Assembly (NCBI RefSeq): GCF_004923255.1
Contig: NZ_QYRT01000009.1
Coordinates: 1-64,000, forward strand
Origin: Subtercola vilae
GTDB taxonomy: Bacteria > Actinomycetota > Actinomycetes > Actinomycetales > Microbacteriaceae
Length of the DNA: 64,000 nt
Direction of reading: 5' to 3'
Part shown: one piece after another, positions 41,890-50,692 of the stretch
Numbering within the stretch: position 1 is the stretch's first letter
How the letters are laid out: each line of letters starts with the position of its first letter
The notes under the pieces: model-generated
What the model was told of the DNA's origin: nothing
The model's input: only the letters and a program-made list of their open reading frames with translations
The model's database searches: none
Translations under genes and position numbers: made by a program

Positions 41890-42615
41890 ATGTCAGAAGC
41901 GACCGGTAGACGACGAGTTCTGCTGAAACTTTCGGGTGAAGCCTTCGGGGCCGGCTCACTGGGTGTGAATCCCGATGTAGTCAGCGAGCTTGCGCGCGAG
42001 ATCGCCGCAGCAGCGAAGACCGTCGAGATCGCCATTGTGGTTGGCGGCGGCAACTTCTTTCGCGGAGCGGAGCTCTCACAGCGCGGAATGGATAGAGGGC
42101 GTGCCGACTACATGGGCATGCTCGGCACCGTGATGAACGCCCTCGCACTGCAAGACTTTCTCGAGCAGGCCGGGGCGGCGACGCGGGTGCAGTCGGCCAT
42201 CTCGATGACGCAGGTGGCTGAGCCGTACATCCCGCGCCGTGCCGAACGCCACCTCGAGAAGGGCCGCGTGGTCATCTTCGGTGCCGGGGCAGGTCTGCCC
42301 TACTTCTCGACCGACACGGTGGCTGCGCAGCGTGCCCTCGAGATCGGCGCAGACGTGGTTCTCGTGGCGAAGAACGGTGTAGACGGCGTCTACGACTCCG
42401 ACCCGCGCACGAACCCGAACGCGAAGAAGATCGACAGGCTGACCTACATCGACGCGCTGCAGCGGGAACTGAAGGTGGTCGACTCGACCGCGTTCAGCCT
42501 CTGCATGGACAACCGCATGCCGATGATGGTGTTCGGTATGGAGCCGCAGGGCAATGTGACCCGCGCGATTCTGGGCGAGCAGATCGGCACGCTGGTTCAC
42601 ACCTCGCACGAGTGA
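41890..42615 (+). CDS. pyrH: Uridylate kinase
   Basis: 241 residues of the amino-acid-kinase fold, making UDP from UMP. It shows [49 protein letters not shown] and [20 protein letters not shown]. The ATG at 41890 has GGAAGGA 11 bases upstream. A likely -10 box (TAGCCT) lies at about 41850, right after the tsf terminator. Confidence 0.96.
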   Translation: MSEATGRRRVLLKLSGEAFGAGSLGVNPDVVSELAREIAAAAKTVEIAIVVGGGNFFRGAELSQRGMDRGRADYMGMLGTVMNALALQDFLEQAGAATRVQSAISMTQVAEPYIPRRAERHLEKGRVVIFGAGAGLPYFSTDTVAAQRALEIGADVVLVAKNGVDGVYDSDPRTNPNAKKIDRLTYIDALQRELKVVDSTAFSLCMDNRMPMMVFGMEPQGNVTRAILGEQIGTLVHTSHE

Positions 42616-42660
42616 TCAGGCTTTCGAACTAAACTGTTGCCGATATAAGGAGTTGTCACT

Positions 42661-43215
42661 GTGATTGCCGATGTACTGACCGATGCCGCTGAGCGAATGA
42701 AGAAGGCGCTCGAAGCAACGAAAGAAGATTTCTCGACGGTGCGAACCGGCCGGGCGAACCCGGCCCTGTTCCAGAAGGTTCTGGTCAACTACTACGGGTC
42801 ACCGACGCCGCTCTCACAGCTTGCCTCGTTGCAGAACCCCGAGGCACGCACCATCATCGTCACCCCGTACGACAAGGGTGCCCTGCGCGACATCGAGCAG
42901 GCCCTGCGTGACATGCCGAACCTCGGTGCGAACCCCACAAACGATGGCAACATCATTCGGGTCACCCTGCCCGACCTCACCGAAGAACGTCGTCGGGAGT
43001 TCGTGAAGGTGGTCAAGGTCAAGGCCGAAGATGGCAAGATCTCGGTGCGCAACATCAGGCGCAAGGCCAAAGACGATCTCGATGCCCTGAAGAGCGAGGT
43101 CGGAGACGATGAGGTTGCCCGCGCGGAGAAAGAACTCGAAGCATCGACGAAGTCAGTGGTCGATGCAATCGACGACGCCTTGAAGCGCAAAGAGACCGAG
43201 TTGCTGGAAATCTAG
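42661..43215 (+). CDS. frr: Ribosome recycling factor
   Basis: 184 residues, the standard length. It shows [46 protein letters not shown] and [12 protein letters not shown]. The start is GTG after ATAAGGAG. It splits post-termination ribosomes with EF-G. Coupled to cdsA 12 bases downstream. Confidence 0.97.
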   Translation: MIADVLTDAAERMKKALEATKEDFSTVRTGRANPALFQKVLVNYYGSPTPLSQLASLQNPEARTIIVTPYDKGALRDIEQALRDMPNLGANPTNDGNIIRVTLPDLTEERRREFVKVVKVKAEDGKISVRNIRRKAKDDLDALKSEVGDDEVARAEKELEASTKSVVDAIDDALKRKETELLEI

Positions 43216-43227
43216 GTCTCAGAAACT

Positions 43228-44184
43228 GTGACTATCGATTCGGGTGCGGGCGGCCCTGCGAAACCGAAACGCTCTTCGCAGGGAATCACGCGCGCCGAAC
43301 TCGAAGAGCGTGTTCGCGCGAGGCGCGAACAGTTCGAAGAGGCCAACGAGAAGATCACGGCGCGCACCGGCCGCAATCTGGTCAGTGCGATCGCGATCGG
43401 CCTCGGCCTTGGTCTGATCATGCTCTTCAGCCTGATCTTTCTCAAAGTTCTCTTCTTCATCTTCGTGGGCATTCTGGTGTGCATCACCTCGGCAGAGCTC
43501 GTCGGTGCGCTGAAAAGGTCGGGCCGGCACGTACCGCTGATTCCCACCGTTGTCTCTGGTGCTGCGGTCGCGGTCGCCGCGTTCTACTTCGGCGAGGCGG
43601 GCCAGTGGCTGACGCTGCTGGGTGGCGCGCTGTTCGTGTGCGTCTGGCGGCTCGCTCAGCTGGTGAGCCCGTCGCATCGCGGTGGTGTGGTCGCCGTATT
43701 GAGAGACCTCTCATCGGGCATCTTCGTGCAGGTGTACGTCGTGTTCCTTGGGAGCATCGCCATACTTCTGGCCGCAAAACCGAGTGGTCAGTTCTGGGTG
43801 CTCGCGTTCATGCTTGTGGTCATCTGCGTCGACACGGGTGCGTACGTGACGGGGCTGAACTTCGGCAAACATCCGATGGCACCCCGCATCAGTCCGAAGA
43901 AGACGTGGGAGGGCTTCGCCGGGGCCGCGGGGCTGGCTCTCATAGCGGGGGTCGTGCTCGGGGTCTTCATGCTAGACCGGCCCTGGTGGTTCGGGCTCAT
44001 TCTGGGTGCCGTCATCACGGCCACCGCCACATTCGGCGACCTCGCCGAATCGCTGCTGAAACGCGACATGGGCATCAAAGACATGAGCACCTGGCTCCCC
44101 GGGCACGGCGGTTTTCTCGACCGACTCGACTCGATGCTGCCTTCTGCCGCCGCCGCATATGTTCTGTTCATCGTCTTCCGTTAG
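43228..44184 (+). CDS. cdsA: Phosphatidate cytidylyltransferase
   Basis: 318 residues. It makes CDP-diacylglycerol. A ~50-residue charged cytoplasmic N-terminus precedes about eight membrane segments. The CdsA signature is clear: SPKKTWEGFAGA, then LAESLLKRDMGIKDMS and PGHGGFLDRLDS. Start GTG. It ends 9 bases before the DivIVA-repeat gene. Confidence 0.95.
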   Translation: MTIDSGAGGPAKPKRSSQGITRAELEERVRARREQFEEANEKITARTGRNLVSAIAIGLGLGLIMLFSLIFLKVLFFIFVGILVCITSAELVGALKRSGRHVPLIPTVVSGAAVAVAAFYFGEAGQWLTLLGGALFVCVWRLAQLVSPSHRGGVVAVLRDLSSGIFVQVYVVFLGSIAILLAAKPSGQFWVLAFMLVVICVDTGAYVTGLNFGKHPMAPRISPKKTWEGFAGAAGLALIAGVVLGVFMLDRPWWFGLILGAVITATATFGDLAESLLKRDMGIKDMSTWLPGHGGFLDRLDSMLPSAAAAYVLFIVFR

Positions 44185-44193
44185 CGTGGTCTC

Positions 44194-44820
44194 GTGAGTC
44201 AAACCTTTCCGCATGCCCGTCGCCCACAGCTCGGCTACAACGTCTACGAGGTGGAGAAGTTCCTGGCGGATGCCCGCGCTGCATACGAGGCCAAGGGCAT
44301 GTTCACCGAGCCGGGCGACACGGGCGACATCGGTGCGGGCGCGAATGCAGGTGCAGCAGGTGCAGGTGCAGCGGGTGCTGCCGGCGTCATCGACTCGCAG
44401 ACCATCCGTCAGGCATCCTTCGGCCTGCAGAAGAGCGGGTATTCGACGGTGCACGTCGATGCCGCACTCGAGCGACTCGAAGAGGCATTCTCGGCGCGTG
44501 AGCGCGCCCGTGCCCAGCGTGCTGTTGGCGAAGAACAGTGGTACGCGCAGAGCCGCGAGCGTGCGCGAGAACTTCTCGCCCGCCTCGAACGGCCGAAGGG
44601 CAGGCGGTTCACGCGTGCCGGGCTGCTGAGCGGTGGCTACAACCGCAGTGACGTCGACACCTTCTGCGATGCGATCGTCGCGTACTTTCGGTCGGGTGCT
44701 GCTGTGACGGTGGGAGACGTGCGCTCCGCTGTCTTCCGGCCGAAGCTCGGTGGGTACAGCGAGGGTCAGGTCGATGCCGTTCTCGACGCCGTCGTCGACG
44801 TGATGTTGTCGGTGCGCTGA
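44194..44820 (+). CDS. DivIVA-repeat protein
   Basis: 208 residues. It contains four copies of the short DivIVA N-terminal motif: GYNVYEVEKFLADA (about 14), GYSTVHVDAALERLEEA (about 85), GYNRSDVDTFCDAI (about 149) and GYSEGQVDAVLDAV (about 189). An Ala/Gly spacer and a charged helix separate them. In full-length DivIVA this motif binds curved membrane at poles and septa. There is no long coiled coil here, so this is a repeat-type relative rather than Wag31. A role in cell envelope positioning is inferred from motif and from cdsA next door. Confidence 0.82.
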   Translation: MSQTFPHARRPQLGYNVYEVEKFLADARAAYEAKGMFTEPGDTGDIGAGANAGAAGAGAAGAAGVIDSQTIRQASFGLQKSGYSTVHVDAALERLEEAFSARERARAQRAVGEEQWYAQSRERARELLARLERPKGRRFTRAGLLSGGYNRSDVDTFCDAIVAYFRSGAAVTVGDVRSAVFRPKLGGYSEGQVDAVLDAVVDVMLSVR

Positions 44821-44844
44821 GCCCACTGCTACAGTCGACTCATC

Positions 44845-45483
44845 GTGGGTAGACATCAGATCGAACGTCGGGTGCCGAGACCTCGTCAGCACCGCGCGCC
44901 GCTCGATAAAAGCCGCCTCGCGCTTCAGGGGTTCGGATTTCTGGCCGCTGTCGCCTTCGTGGCGATCACCGCGGTCGACCCGTACACGGGTGCCACGGCG
45001 TCGGCCTACTTCACTGTCACGATCAAAGACACGTCGAATCTCCCGACTCAGGCTCTCTCGTCGGGCCGATACGAGAACGCCGTCAGCCGAGATGGCTACT
45101 CGACCAAGGCAGCGCCCCCGCCCCCGGTCGTGGTCGCCGTGAAGACCGCCTCGTCGGCGCCGTCAGCTGCTACGCCCGACCCCGGCTCAGCCAAAGCGAT
45201 CGCCCACGACATGATCGTGGCCAAGGGCTGGGGCGAAGACGAGTACTCGTGCCTCGTCTCCCTGTTCAACCGCGAATCGGGCTGGAATGTGTCGGCATAC
45301 AATGCCGGCAGCGGCGCCTACGGTATTCCACAGGCTCTGCCGGGCGGCAAGATGGCCTCGGTCGGTGCCGACTGGCAGACCAGCGCCGCCACGCAGATCA
45401 CCTGGGGTCTCGGCTACATCACCAGCCGCTACGGCACCCCCTGCGGCGCCTGGGGCCACTCCGAAGACCAGGGCTGGTATTAG
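44845..45483 (+). CDS. Exported lytic transglycosylase-like protein
   Basis: 212 residues. The basic N-terminus is followed by one membrane segment (about 27-45) and a Pro/Ala/Ser linker. The C-terminal domain has the lysozyme-like pattern CLVSLFNRESGWNVSAYNAG (probable catalytic Glu) and AYGIPQALPGGKM, ending in CGAWGHSEDQGWY. It should cut peptidoglycan outside the membrane. Start GTG. Confidence 0.85.
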   Translation: MGRHQIERRVPRPRQHRAPLDKSRLALQGFGFLAAVAFVAITAVDPYTGATASAYFTVTIKDTSNLPTQALSSGRYENAVSRDGYSTKAAPPPPVVVAVKTASSAPSAATPDPGSAKAIAHDMIVAKGWGEDEYSCLVSLFNRESGWNVSAYNAGSGAYGIPQALPGGKMASVGADWQTSAATQITWGLGYITSRYGTPCGAWGHSEDQGWY

Positions 45484-45525
45484 AGCCGCTGCCGCCTTCG
45501 TCTGATGTCGCCCGTTCGCTGATCG

Positions 45526-45531
45526 TAGACT
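45526..45531 (+). promoter_or_regulatory. -10 box of near-leaderless promoter
   Basis: TAGACT ends 7 bases before the ATG at 45539. The spacer GGAGGGT looks like a ribosome-binding site but is too close to the ATG and the predicted start of transcription to serve as a normal one. Confidence 0.45.
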
Positions 45532-45538
45532 GGAGGGT

Positions 45539-45856
45539 ATGCCTCGCAGCAATCGCCCCCGCCGACCCGTTCGCGGCCAGGGGCAGGGGCAGAGCGACGC
45601 CGACGAGAGCGAGAGCTTCGAACGCGCGATGACAGGCTGGCGCACGGTGGAGCACCGTCGGGGCGGCGACTGGAACGTTCAGCCCATCTCAGCGCTGCAG
45701 GCCACCAAAGAATACGTCTGCCCCGGATGCTCGAAGACCATCGTGCCGGGTACTGCCCACCTCGTGACGTGGCGGGCTGACGGTGTCATGGGTGACGCCA
45801 GCGACCTGGCGGCCCGGCGGCACTGGCACACTCACTGCTGGAAGATCGGTTTCTGA
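45539..45856 (+). CDS. Small zinc-ribbon-like protein, conserved-type hypothetical
   Basis: 105 residues. A basic, Gln/Glu-rich N-terminus precedes a core with CPGC (about 61-64) and a C-terminal HWHTHCW, which together could hold one zinc ion. No family name is recognised with confidence. It ends one base before the hydrolase gene and is probably co-transcribed with it. Confidence 0.75.
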   Translation: MPRSNRPRRPVRGQGQGQSDADESESFERAMTGWRTVEHRRGGDWNVQPISALQATKEYVCPGCSKTIVPGTAHLVTWRADGVMGDASDLAARRHWHTHCWKIGF

Positions 45857-45857
45857 C

Positions 45858-46583
45858 ATGACCCCCGCCATCGAGATTCGAAGCTCGACATTACTTCCTG
45901 CCCTGCGGGAAGACATCGAGTTGCACACCTCCGACGGTCTGACGCTGGTCGGCGAGCTGGCCCTGCCCGAGTCGGGCGCCCCGGTGGCGACACTCGTCAT
46001 GTTGCACCCCCTGCCGACCGCTGGCGGGTTCATGGACTCGCATATCCTTCGAAAGGCCTCCGCCCGGCTGCCGGCCCTCGCCGACCTGGCCGTGCTGCGC
46101 TTCAACACCCGCGGCACCTCGTCACCGCGCGGCACGAGTGACGGCAGCTTCGATGGGGCCGTGGATGAACGGTTCGACGTCGCCGCTGCAATGGCCTTCG
46201 TCGCCGAACGCCAGCTGCCGCACCCGTGGCTGGTGGGCTGGTCGTTCGGTACAGAGCTTGCCCTGAAATACGGGCTCGACCACCCCATCGATGGAGCGAT
46301 TCTGCTCTCACCGCCGCTTCACCGCACCACGGAGGCTGAGCTTGCGCGGTGGGCCGACGCCGGGGTGCCGCTGGTGGCGCTCATTCCTGAGTTCGACGAC
46401 TTTCTGCGGCCGGCGGAGGCGGTCGACCGCTTCGCCGTAGTACCCGAGGCCGAGCTGGTGGTGGTCGAGGGTGGCAAACATCTCTGGGTGGGCGAGACGC
46501 AGACCAAGAGGGTTCTGAACGAGATCGTCGCCCGCGTGAACCCGGCTGCATGGCCGTTGCCCGAGACCGTCGAGGGACCTTAG
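45858..46583 (+). CDS. Alpha/beta hydrolase
   Basis: 241 residues. The nucleophile Ser sits in LVGWSFGTELAL; the acid is probably Asp in PEFDDFLRP and the His is in VEGGKHLWVGE. An HPLPTAGGFMDSH segment forms the oxyanion region, as in the KANL3/Tex30-like small hydrolases. Substrate unknown. Its stop overlaps that of the convergent AI-2E-type gene. Confidence 0.85.
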   Translation: MTPAIEIRSSTLLPALREDIELHTSDGLTLVGELALPESGAPVATLVMLHPLPTAGGFMDSHILRKASARLPALADLAVLRFNTRGTSSPRGTSDGSFDGAVDERFDVAAAMAFVAERQLPHPWLVGWSFGTELALKYGLDHPIDGAILLSPPLHRTTEAELARWADAGVPLVALIPEFDDFLRPAEAVDRFAVVPEAELVVVEGGKHLWVGETQTKRVLNEIVARVNPAAWPLPETVEGP

Positions 46584-47635
46584 CGCTCGTTCTGCGCCGG
46601 AATGACGACCTGCTTGACGATCAGCATGATCGACGCGGCGATGGGGATGGCAACGAGTGCTCCGAGCACTCCGAGCAGTGAGCCGCCCGCCAGCGCTGCG
46701 ATGACGACAACCGCCCCCGGCACTGACACCGCGCGTCGCATGATGTTCGGGCTGAGAAGGTATGCCTCAACCTGCATGTAGACGAGATAGTAGATGCCCG
46801 CCGCCAGCGCGGTCGCCGGTGAGCCCACCCCGGGAATCAGGCAGATCAGCACAATGATGACCGACCCGGAGATGGTTCCGACGAGCGGAATGAGCGACAG
46901 GATGCCGGCGATGAAGGCGAGCACGGCCGCGTAGGGTGCCTGGATGATCGACAGGTAGATGAAACTCAGCACTCCGTTGCACGCGGCCAGCGTGACCTGG
47001 CCGATCACATAGCGCCCCACCGCATCGGTGACCTGCTCGCCGAGGTCGGCGAACCGCTCCCGGCTCGACGCAGGAACAAGCAGGTACACCGTGCGTTTCA
47101 TCGCTGACAGATTCGCGGTGAAGAACAGGGTGAGGATGAATACGATCACCACGCCGAACACGCCGTTTGCGATGCCGACGCCGATGGCGAGCGCACCACC
47201 GGCAATGGTGGTGATGTTGCCGGGGTCTTGCAGATACTTGGTCACGGCATCGACGACGGCCTGAACGTCGACGTAGCCGCCGAGCCTCGTGGTGAGGTCG
47301 GAGGCCCAGCTCGACGACTGCAGCTGTGCGAGCAGCGGGGGAATCTGGCCGAAGAGCTGCGTCAGCTGGTCGACGATGATGGGCAGCACGGCGAAGACAA
47401 GACCGGTGATGATGCCGGCAACTCCGACGATGACGATGAGAATGGCCAGGCTCCGCGGGAACCGCTTACGTTCGAGCCACGACACCAGCGGGTCGAGGCC
47501 GAGGGCGAGAAAGACGGCGATACCGACGTAGGTGAGAACCGTGGCGAGGTTGCTGATGGCGAACAGAATGAGAATACCGAGGCCCACACCCAGCGTGCCC
47601 ACGAGCCCCAGGGTGAATGCGTTCCTGATCTTCAC
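46580..47635 (-). CDS. AI-2E family (TqsA/PerM-like) membrane protein, paralogue 1
   Basis: 351 residues with about eight membrane segments in the TqsA/YhhT arrangement. It shares ALGLDPLVS, VGRYVIGQ, LIPLVGTISGSVIIVL, YYLVYMQVEAY and AVSVPGAVVVI with the plus-strand paralogue at 50693-51820. I chose the GTG at 47635 because AAGGGAG lies 5 bases upstream. Members export AI-2 or act as Na+/H+ antiporters; the substrate here is unknown. Confidence 0.88.
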   Translation of the reverse strand: MKIRNAFTLGLVGTLGVGLGILILFAISNLATVLTYVGIAVFLALGLDPLVSWLERKRFPRSLAILIVIVGVAGIITGLVFAVLPIIVDQLTQLFGQIPPLLAQLQSSSWASDLTTRLGGYVDVQAVVDAVTKYLQDPGNITTIAGGALAIGVGIANGVFGVVIVFILTLFFTANLSAMKRTVYLLVPASSRERFADLGEQVTDAVGRYVIGQVTLAACNGVLSFIYLSIIQAPYAAVLAFIAGILSLIPLVGTISGSVIIVLICLIPGVGSPATALAAGIYYLVYMQVEAYLLSPNIMRRAVSVPGAVVVIAALAGGSLLGVLGALVAIPIAASIMLIVKQVVIPAQNER

Positions 47636-47757
47636 TGCCACTCCCTTGCAGGCCCCCAGACCTGTCGGGGAGTAGCCTAATTGTAGGGGCCAGCGAAGTC
47701 TGGGAGCCTTCACAAGCGCGATGGGCTATCTTTTAATGTCTTGTCTGGAGTTCTCAC

Positions 47758-49602
47758 GTGCGATTTATTCTTGCCATCTTCGCCTTCGTCATAGCGACGG
47801 CGCTCATCGGTATCGGCATCGCTGAGCGTACGGTGCTTCTGCCCCCTTCGTCGCTCAGCGTTCAGACGACCCAGTCGTCGCCTCTGCCGTACCTCTTCAT
47901 CGACAGCGATGTGCTGCAGTCCCACTCGGGCGCGCAGACCATTTCGCTCTCCGGCAGCAAAACGGTCTTCGCCGCCTACGGCCGCACGGCCGATGTGAAG
48001 GCGTGGCTGAACGGGTCGGCCTACGACACCGTCGCGGTCGACTCGACCACGAAGTCGCTCTCATCGAGCGTTGTCGCCGCCGCCACCACGGGGGCCGCAA
48101 ACGTCGCGAGCGGGTCGGCCAACCCCGCCGGCTCCGACCTGTGGCTCGAAGAGTACACAAGTGACAGCTCACTCAATCGCACGTTCAGCCTGCCGGCCGG
48201 GTACTCGATGATCGTCGCCGACGATGGCACAGCCGAGGCGCCGTCATCGATCCGCATTTCGTGGCCGCTCGACAACAGCACGCCGTTCGCAGTGCCACTG
48301 CTGCTCGCCGGGGCGTTCTTCGTGCTCGTCGGGCTGGTGCTGCTGCTGTTGGGGCTCGCCCACATGAAGAAGTCGAGGGGCCCGAGGCGTAAGCCCCCGG
48401 CGCTTCCCCGTGGCAAGCGGTTCTCGTCGTCGCGGCACAACGCCATCGAATCGGGCGTGAAACGCGGCCGTCGGTCGATCTCCCGGTCGATCGCCATCGC
48501 AGTGCCGACCGTGCTTCTCGGTTCGCTGGCGCTTGCCGGATGCTCGATCCAGTCACTGCCGTCAGCGATCGCTGACACGGCCACGCCTACTCCCGGTTCA
48601 ACTGCGGCTGTCTCCTCGACCCCGGCGGCCACGGCGACCCCGACGCCAACCGGCACCGCCACCATTACGCCCACGCCGGTGCCCACCCCCGACTCCGGCC
48701 CGCCGCCCGCTGTCTCCGAGGAGCAGCTCAACACAATTCTCACGAAGATCTCGCAGACCGCCACCGCGTCCGATGCGGCCGCGGACGCGGGTGCCCTCGC
48801 CGCGAGGTTCACCGGGCCCGCGCTCGATCTCCGCACCGAGACGTACAAGATTCGTGCCACTGATGCGAGCTACCCCGCCCCGCAGGCCGTGCCCACCGGG
48901 CCGTCGTCTGTCGTGCTGCCGCAGGCAACCGACACGTGGCCGCGAACGGTCTTCACCATTGTGGAGAACAAGGCTGACACCACTGTTGCCCCGCTGTCGT
49001 TGATGCTCATCCAAGAGACTCCGCGAAGCGCCTACAAGGTCTACTACGCCATCGCGCTCGAGCCCGACACCACCCTGCCGCCCGTCGCTCCGGCCTCGGT
49101 CGGCACGTCGCGCCTCGGCACCGACTCGAAGCTCCTCTCCATCACGCCGGCACAGGCGGCCAGCGGCTACGCCGACCTCCTGGCGGTGGGTTCGGCAAGC
49201 CCCACGTTCGCCGAGTTCGATGCGACCGGCGATACGCTCCGCACCAGCGTGGGGGTCGACTACAAGAATGCGAAGAAGGCGGGGCTCGCCAACACGGCGA
49301 GTATCGACTTCGCAAAGGTTGCGGGCCTCGGCCAGAGCATCGCTCTCGCCACAAACCAGTCGGGCGCCATCGTGGCCCTGAACATCCGGGAATCCGAAGT
49401 GGTGAAGGTCGTCGAGGCCGGTGCCACGGTGACCACGCAGGGCGCTGTCACGGCGGCGTCGGGCGTGACGTCGACCACCAAGGGCACCGAAGCGATCTAC
49501 GATTACCAGTTGTTGTTCTACATTCCGCCGTCGGGCGACACCTCGAAGGTGAAACTTCTGGGATTCGCCCAAGGACTGCTGTCAGCCAAGGAGTTGCCGT
49601 GA
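47758..49602 (+). CDS. Membrane protein with internal lipobox, unknown function
   Basis: 614 residues. A membrane segment (about 4-22), an extracellular Ser/Thr-rich domain and a second membrane segment (about 179-201) come first. A basic stretch (KKSRGPRRKPPALPRGKR) and a third hydrophobic segment follow, ending in the lipobox LALAGC (Cys262). A Thr/Pro linker and a ~310-residue extracytoplasmic domain complete the protein. It reads like a membrane protein fused to a complete lipoprotein precursor. Start GTG; its stop overlaps the CnoX-like gene by 4 bases, so the two products likely work together. Confidence 0.78.
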   Translation: MRFILAIFAFVIATALIGIGIAERTVLLPPSSLSVQTTQSSPLPYLFIDSDVLQSHSGAQTISLSGSKTVFAAYGRTADVKAWLNGSAYDTVAVDSTTKSLSSSVVAAATTGAANVASGSANPAGSDLWLEEYTSDSSLNRTFSLPAGYSMIVADDGTAEAPSSIRISWPLDNSTPFAVPLLLAGAFFVLVGLVLLLLGLAHMKKSRGPRRKPPALPRGKRFSSSRHNAIESGVKRGRRSISRSIAIAVPTVLLGSLALAGCSIQSLPSAIADTATPTPGSTAAVSSTPAATATPTPTGTATITPTPVPTPDSGPPPAVSEEQLNTILTKISQTATASDAAADAGALAARFTGPALDLRTETYKIRATDASYPAPQAVPTGPSSVVLPQATDTWPRTVFTIVENKADTTVAPLSLMLIQETPRSAYKVYYAIALEPDTTLPPVAPASVGTSRLGTDSKLLSITPAQAASGYADLLAVGSASPTFAEFDATGDTLRTSVGVDYKNAKKAGLANTASIDFAKVAGLGQSIALATNQSGAIVALNIRESEVVKVVEAGATVTTQGAVTAASGVTSTTKGTEAIYDYQLLFYIPPSGDTSKVKLLGFAQGLLSAKELP

Positions 49603-50606
49603 GCCAGATTCCCCCCTCTGCCGCAAGCCTGAGGGGTGCCGTCGACCTCTCGTCGCTCGTGAACCGCCCGGCTCCCGGTGCCCAGGCAGCCGGGGCCGCG
49701 GCATCCGGCGTCGCCAGCGGCCCCGCCGGTGAGCCCGGCGCTGGCGTCAGCGTGCCGAGCCTGCTGCTCGACGGCACCGACGCCACCTTCTCGCAGATTC
49801 TCGAGCTGTCGAACGCGGTGCCGGTCGTCGTCGAACTGTGGGCTTCGTGGTCTGACGGGTCGCGTATCCTCGCGCCGCTGATGCAGAAACTCATCCTCGA
49901 ATACGGCGGCCAGTTCATGCTCGTTCGGGTCGAAACCGATACGAACCCGCAGCTCGCTGCGGCGTTTCAGGCCCAGACGGTTCCGACCGTCGCTGCCATC
50001 ATCGGTGGGCGGCCGGTGTCACTATTCGAAGGCGCGCAGCCCGAGCAGAGCATTCGGGAGGTTCTCGAACAGGTCGCCCAGCTCGGCGTGCAGAACGGCG
50101 TGACCGGCGTGGCTGTACCGGCCGATGGGCGCGGGCTGCCGGGTGCTGGCCCTGATGGTGACGGCGAGGCCGCAGAGCCCGTCGAGGAGCCGCTGCCGCC
50201 CCACCACGCCGAAGCCTTCGACGCGATCTCCCGTGGCGACTACAAGGGCGCCATCGCCGAGTACGAGAAGGCCATCGCGCAGAGCCCCCGCGACGCCCTC
50301 GCCATGGCGGGTCTTGCCCAAGTCAAGCTGCTCGACCGTCTCGACGGCCAGTCGCTCGATGAGATCCGTAGTGCCGGCGCCGCCAACCCCACCGATATGG
50401 ATGCCCAGCTGCTGGTCGCCGATCTCGATGTCTCTGGTGGGCACGTCGACGACGCGTTCGATCGTATTCTCACGCTCTTCGCGAAAGCCGACCAGGCAAC
50501 GAAAGACGTGCTGCGGGCCCGGCTGCTCGAACTGTTCGAGGTGGTCGGTACCGACGACGCACGGGTCACCGCAGCGCGCCGCAGGCTGACCATGCTTCTG
50601 TACTGA
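49599..50606 (+). CDS. CnoX/YbbN-like thioredoxin-TPR protein without CxxC
   Basis: 335 residues. An Ala/Gly-rich N-terminus (1-50) precedes a thioredoxin fold (VPVVVELWASWSDGSRILAP ... VPTVAAIIGGRPV) and a C-terminal TPR region (HHAEAFDAISRGDYKGAIAE onwards, ending with the YbbN-type helical repeats). The redox motif is replaced by SDGS, so it cannot do thioredoxin chemistry. CnoX proteins protect clients for the chaperonin. The GTG start overlaps the upstream gene (GTGA). Confidence 0.85.
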   Translation: MSQIPPSAASLRGAVDLSSLVNRPAPGAQAAGAAASGVASGPAGEPGAGVSVPSLLLDGTDATFSQILELSNAVPVVVELWASWSDGSRILAPLMQKLILEYGGQFMLVRVETDTNPQLAAAFQAQTVPTVAAIIGGRPVSLFEGAQPEQSIREVLEQVAQLGVQNGVTGVAVPADGRGLPGAGPDGDGEAAEPVEEPLPPHHAEAFDAISRGDYKGAIAEYEKAIAQSPRDALAMAGLAQVKLLDRLDGQSLDEIRSAGAANPTDMDAQLLVADLDVSGGHVDDAFDRILTLFAKADQATKDVLRARLLELFEVVGTDDARVTAARRRLTMLLY

Positions 50607-50680
50607 GGCCCGGTCTAGACCCACCGGCGGCGCTTGTCAATCGTCGGCACGGATGTGCGTGCGATACACAGCCGGGGCAA

Positions 50681-50686
50681 TAGGGT
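50681..50686 (+). promoter_or_regulatory. -10 box of leaderless AI-2E paralogue 2 promoter
   Basis: TAGGGT ends 6 bases before the ATG at 50693 and no ribosome-binding site intervenes. Confidence 0.55.
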
Positions 50687-50692
50687 CATCTC

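Noticed and set aside
50637-50650. CAATCGTCGGC near 50640 as a third copy of the DUF559-flanking palindrome
   Set aside because: Only 11 bases match and no complementary arm follows; it may be chance or a worn fragment.
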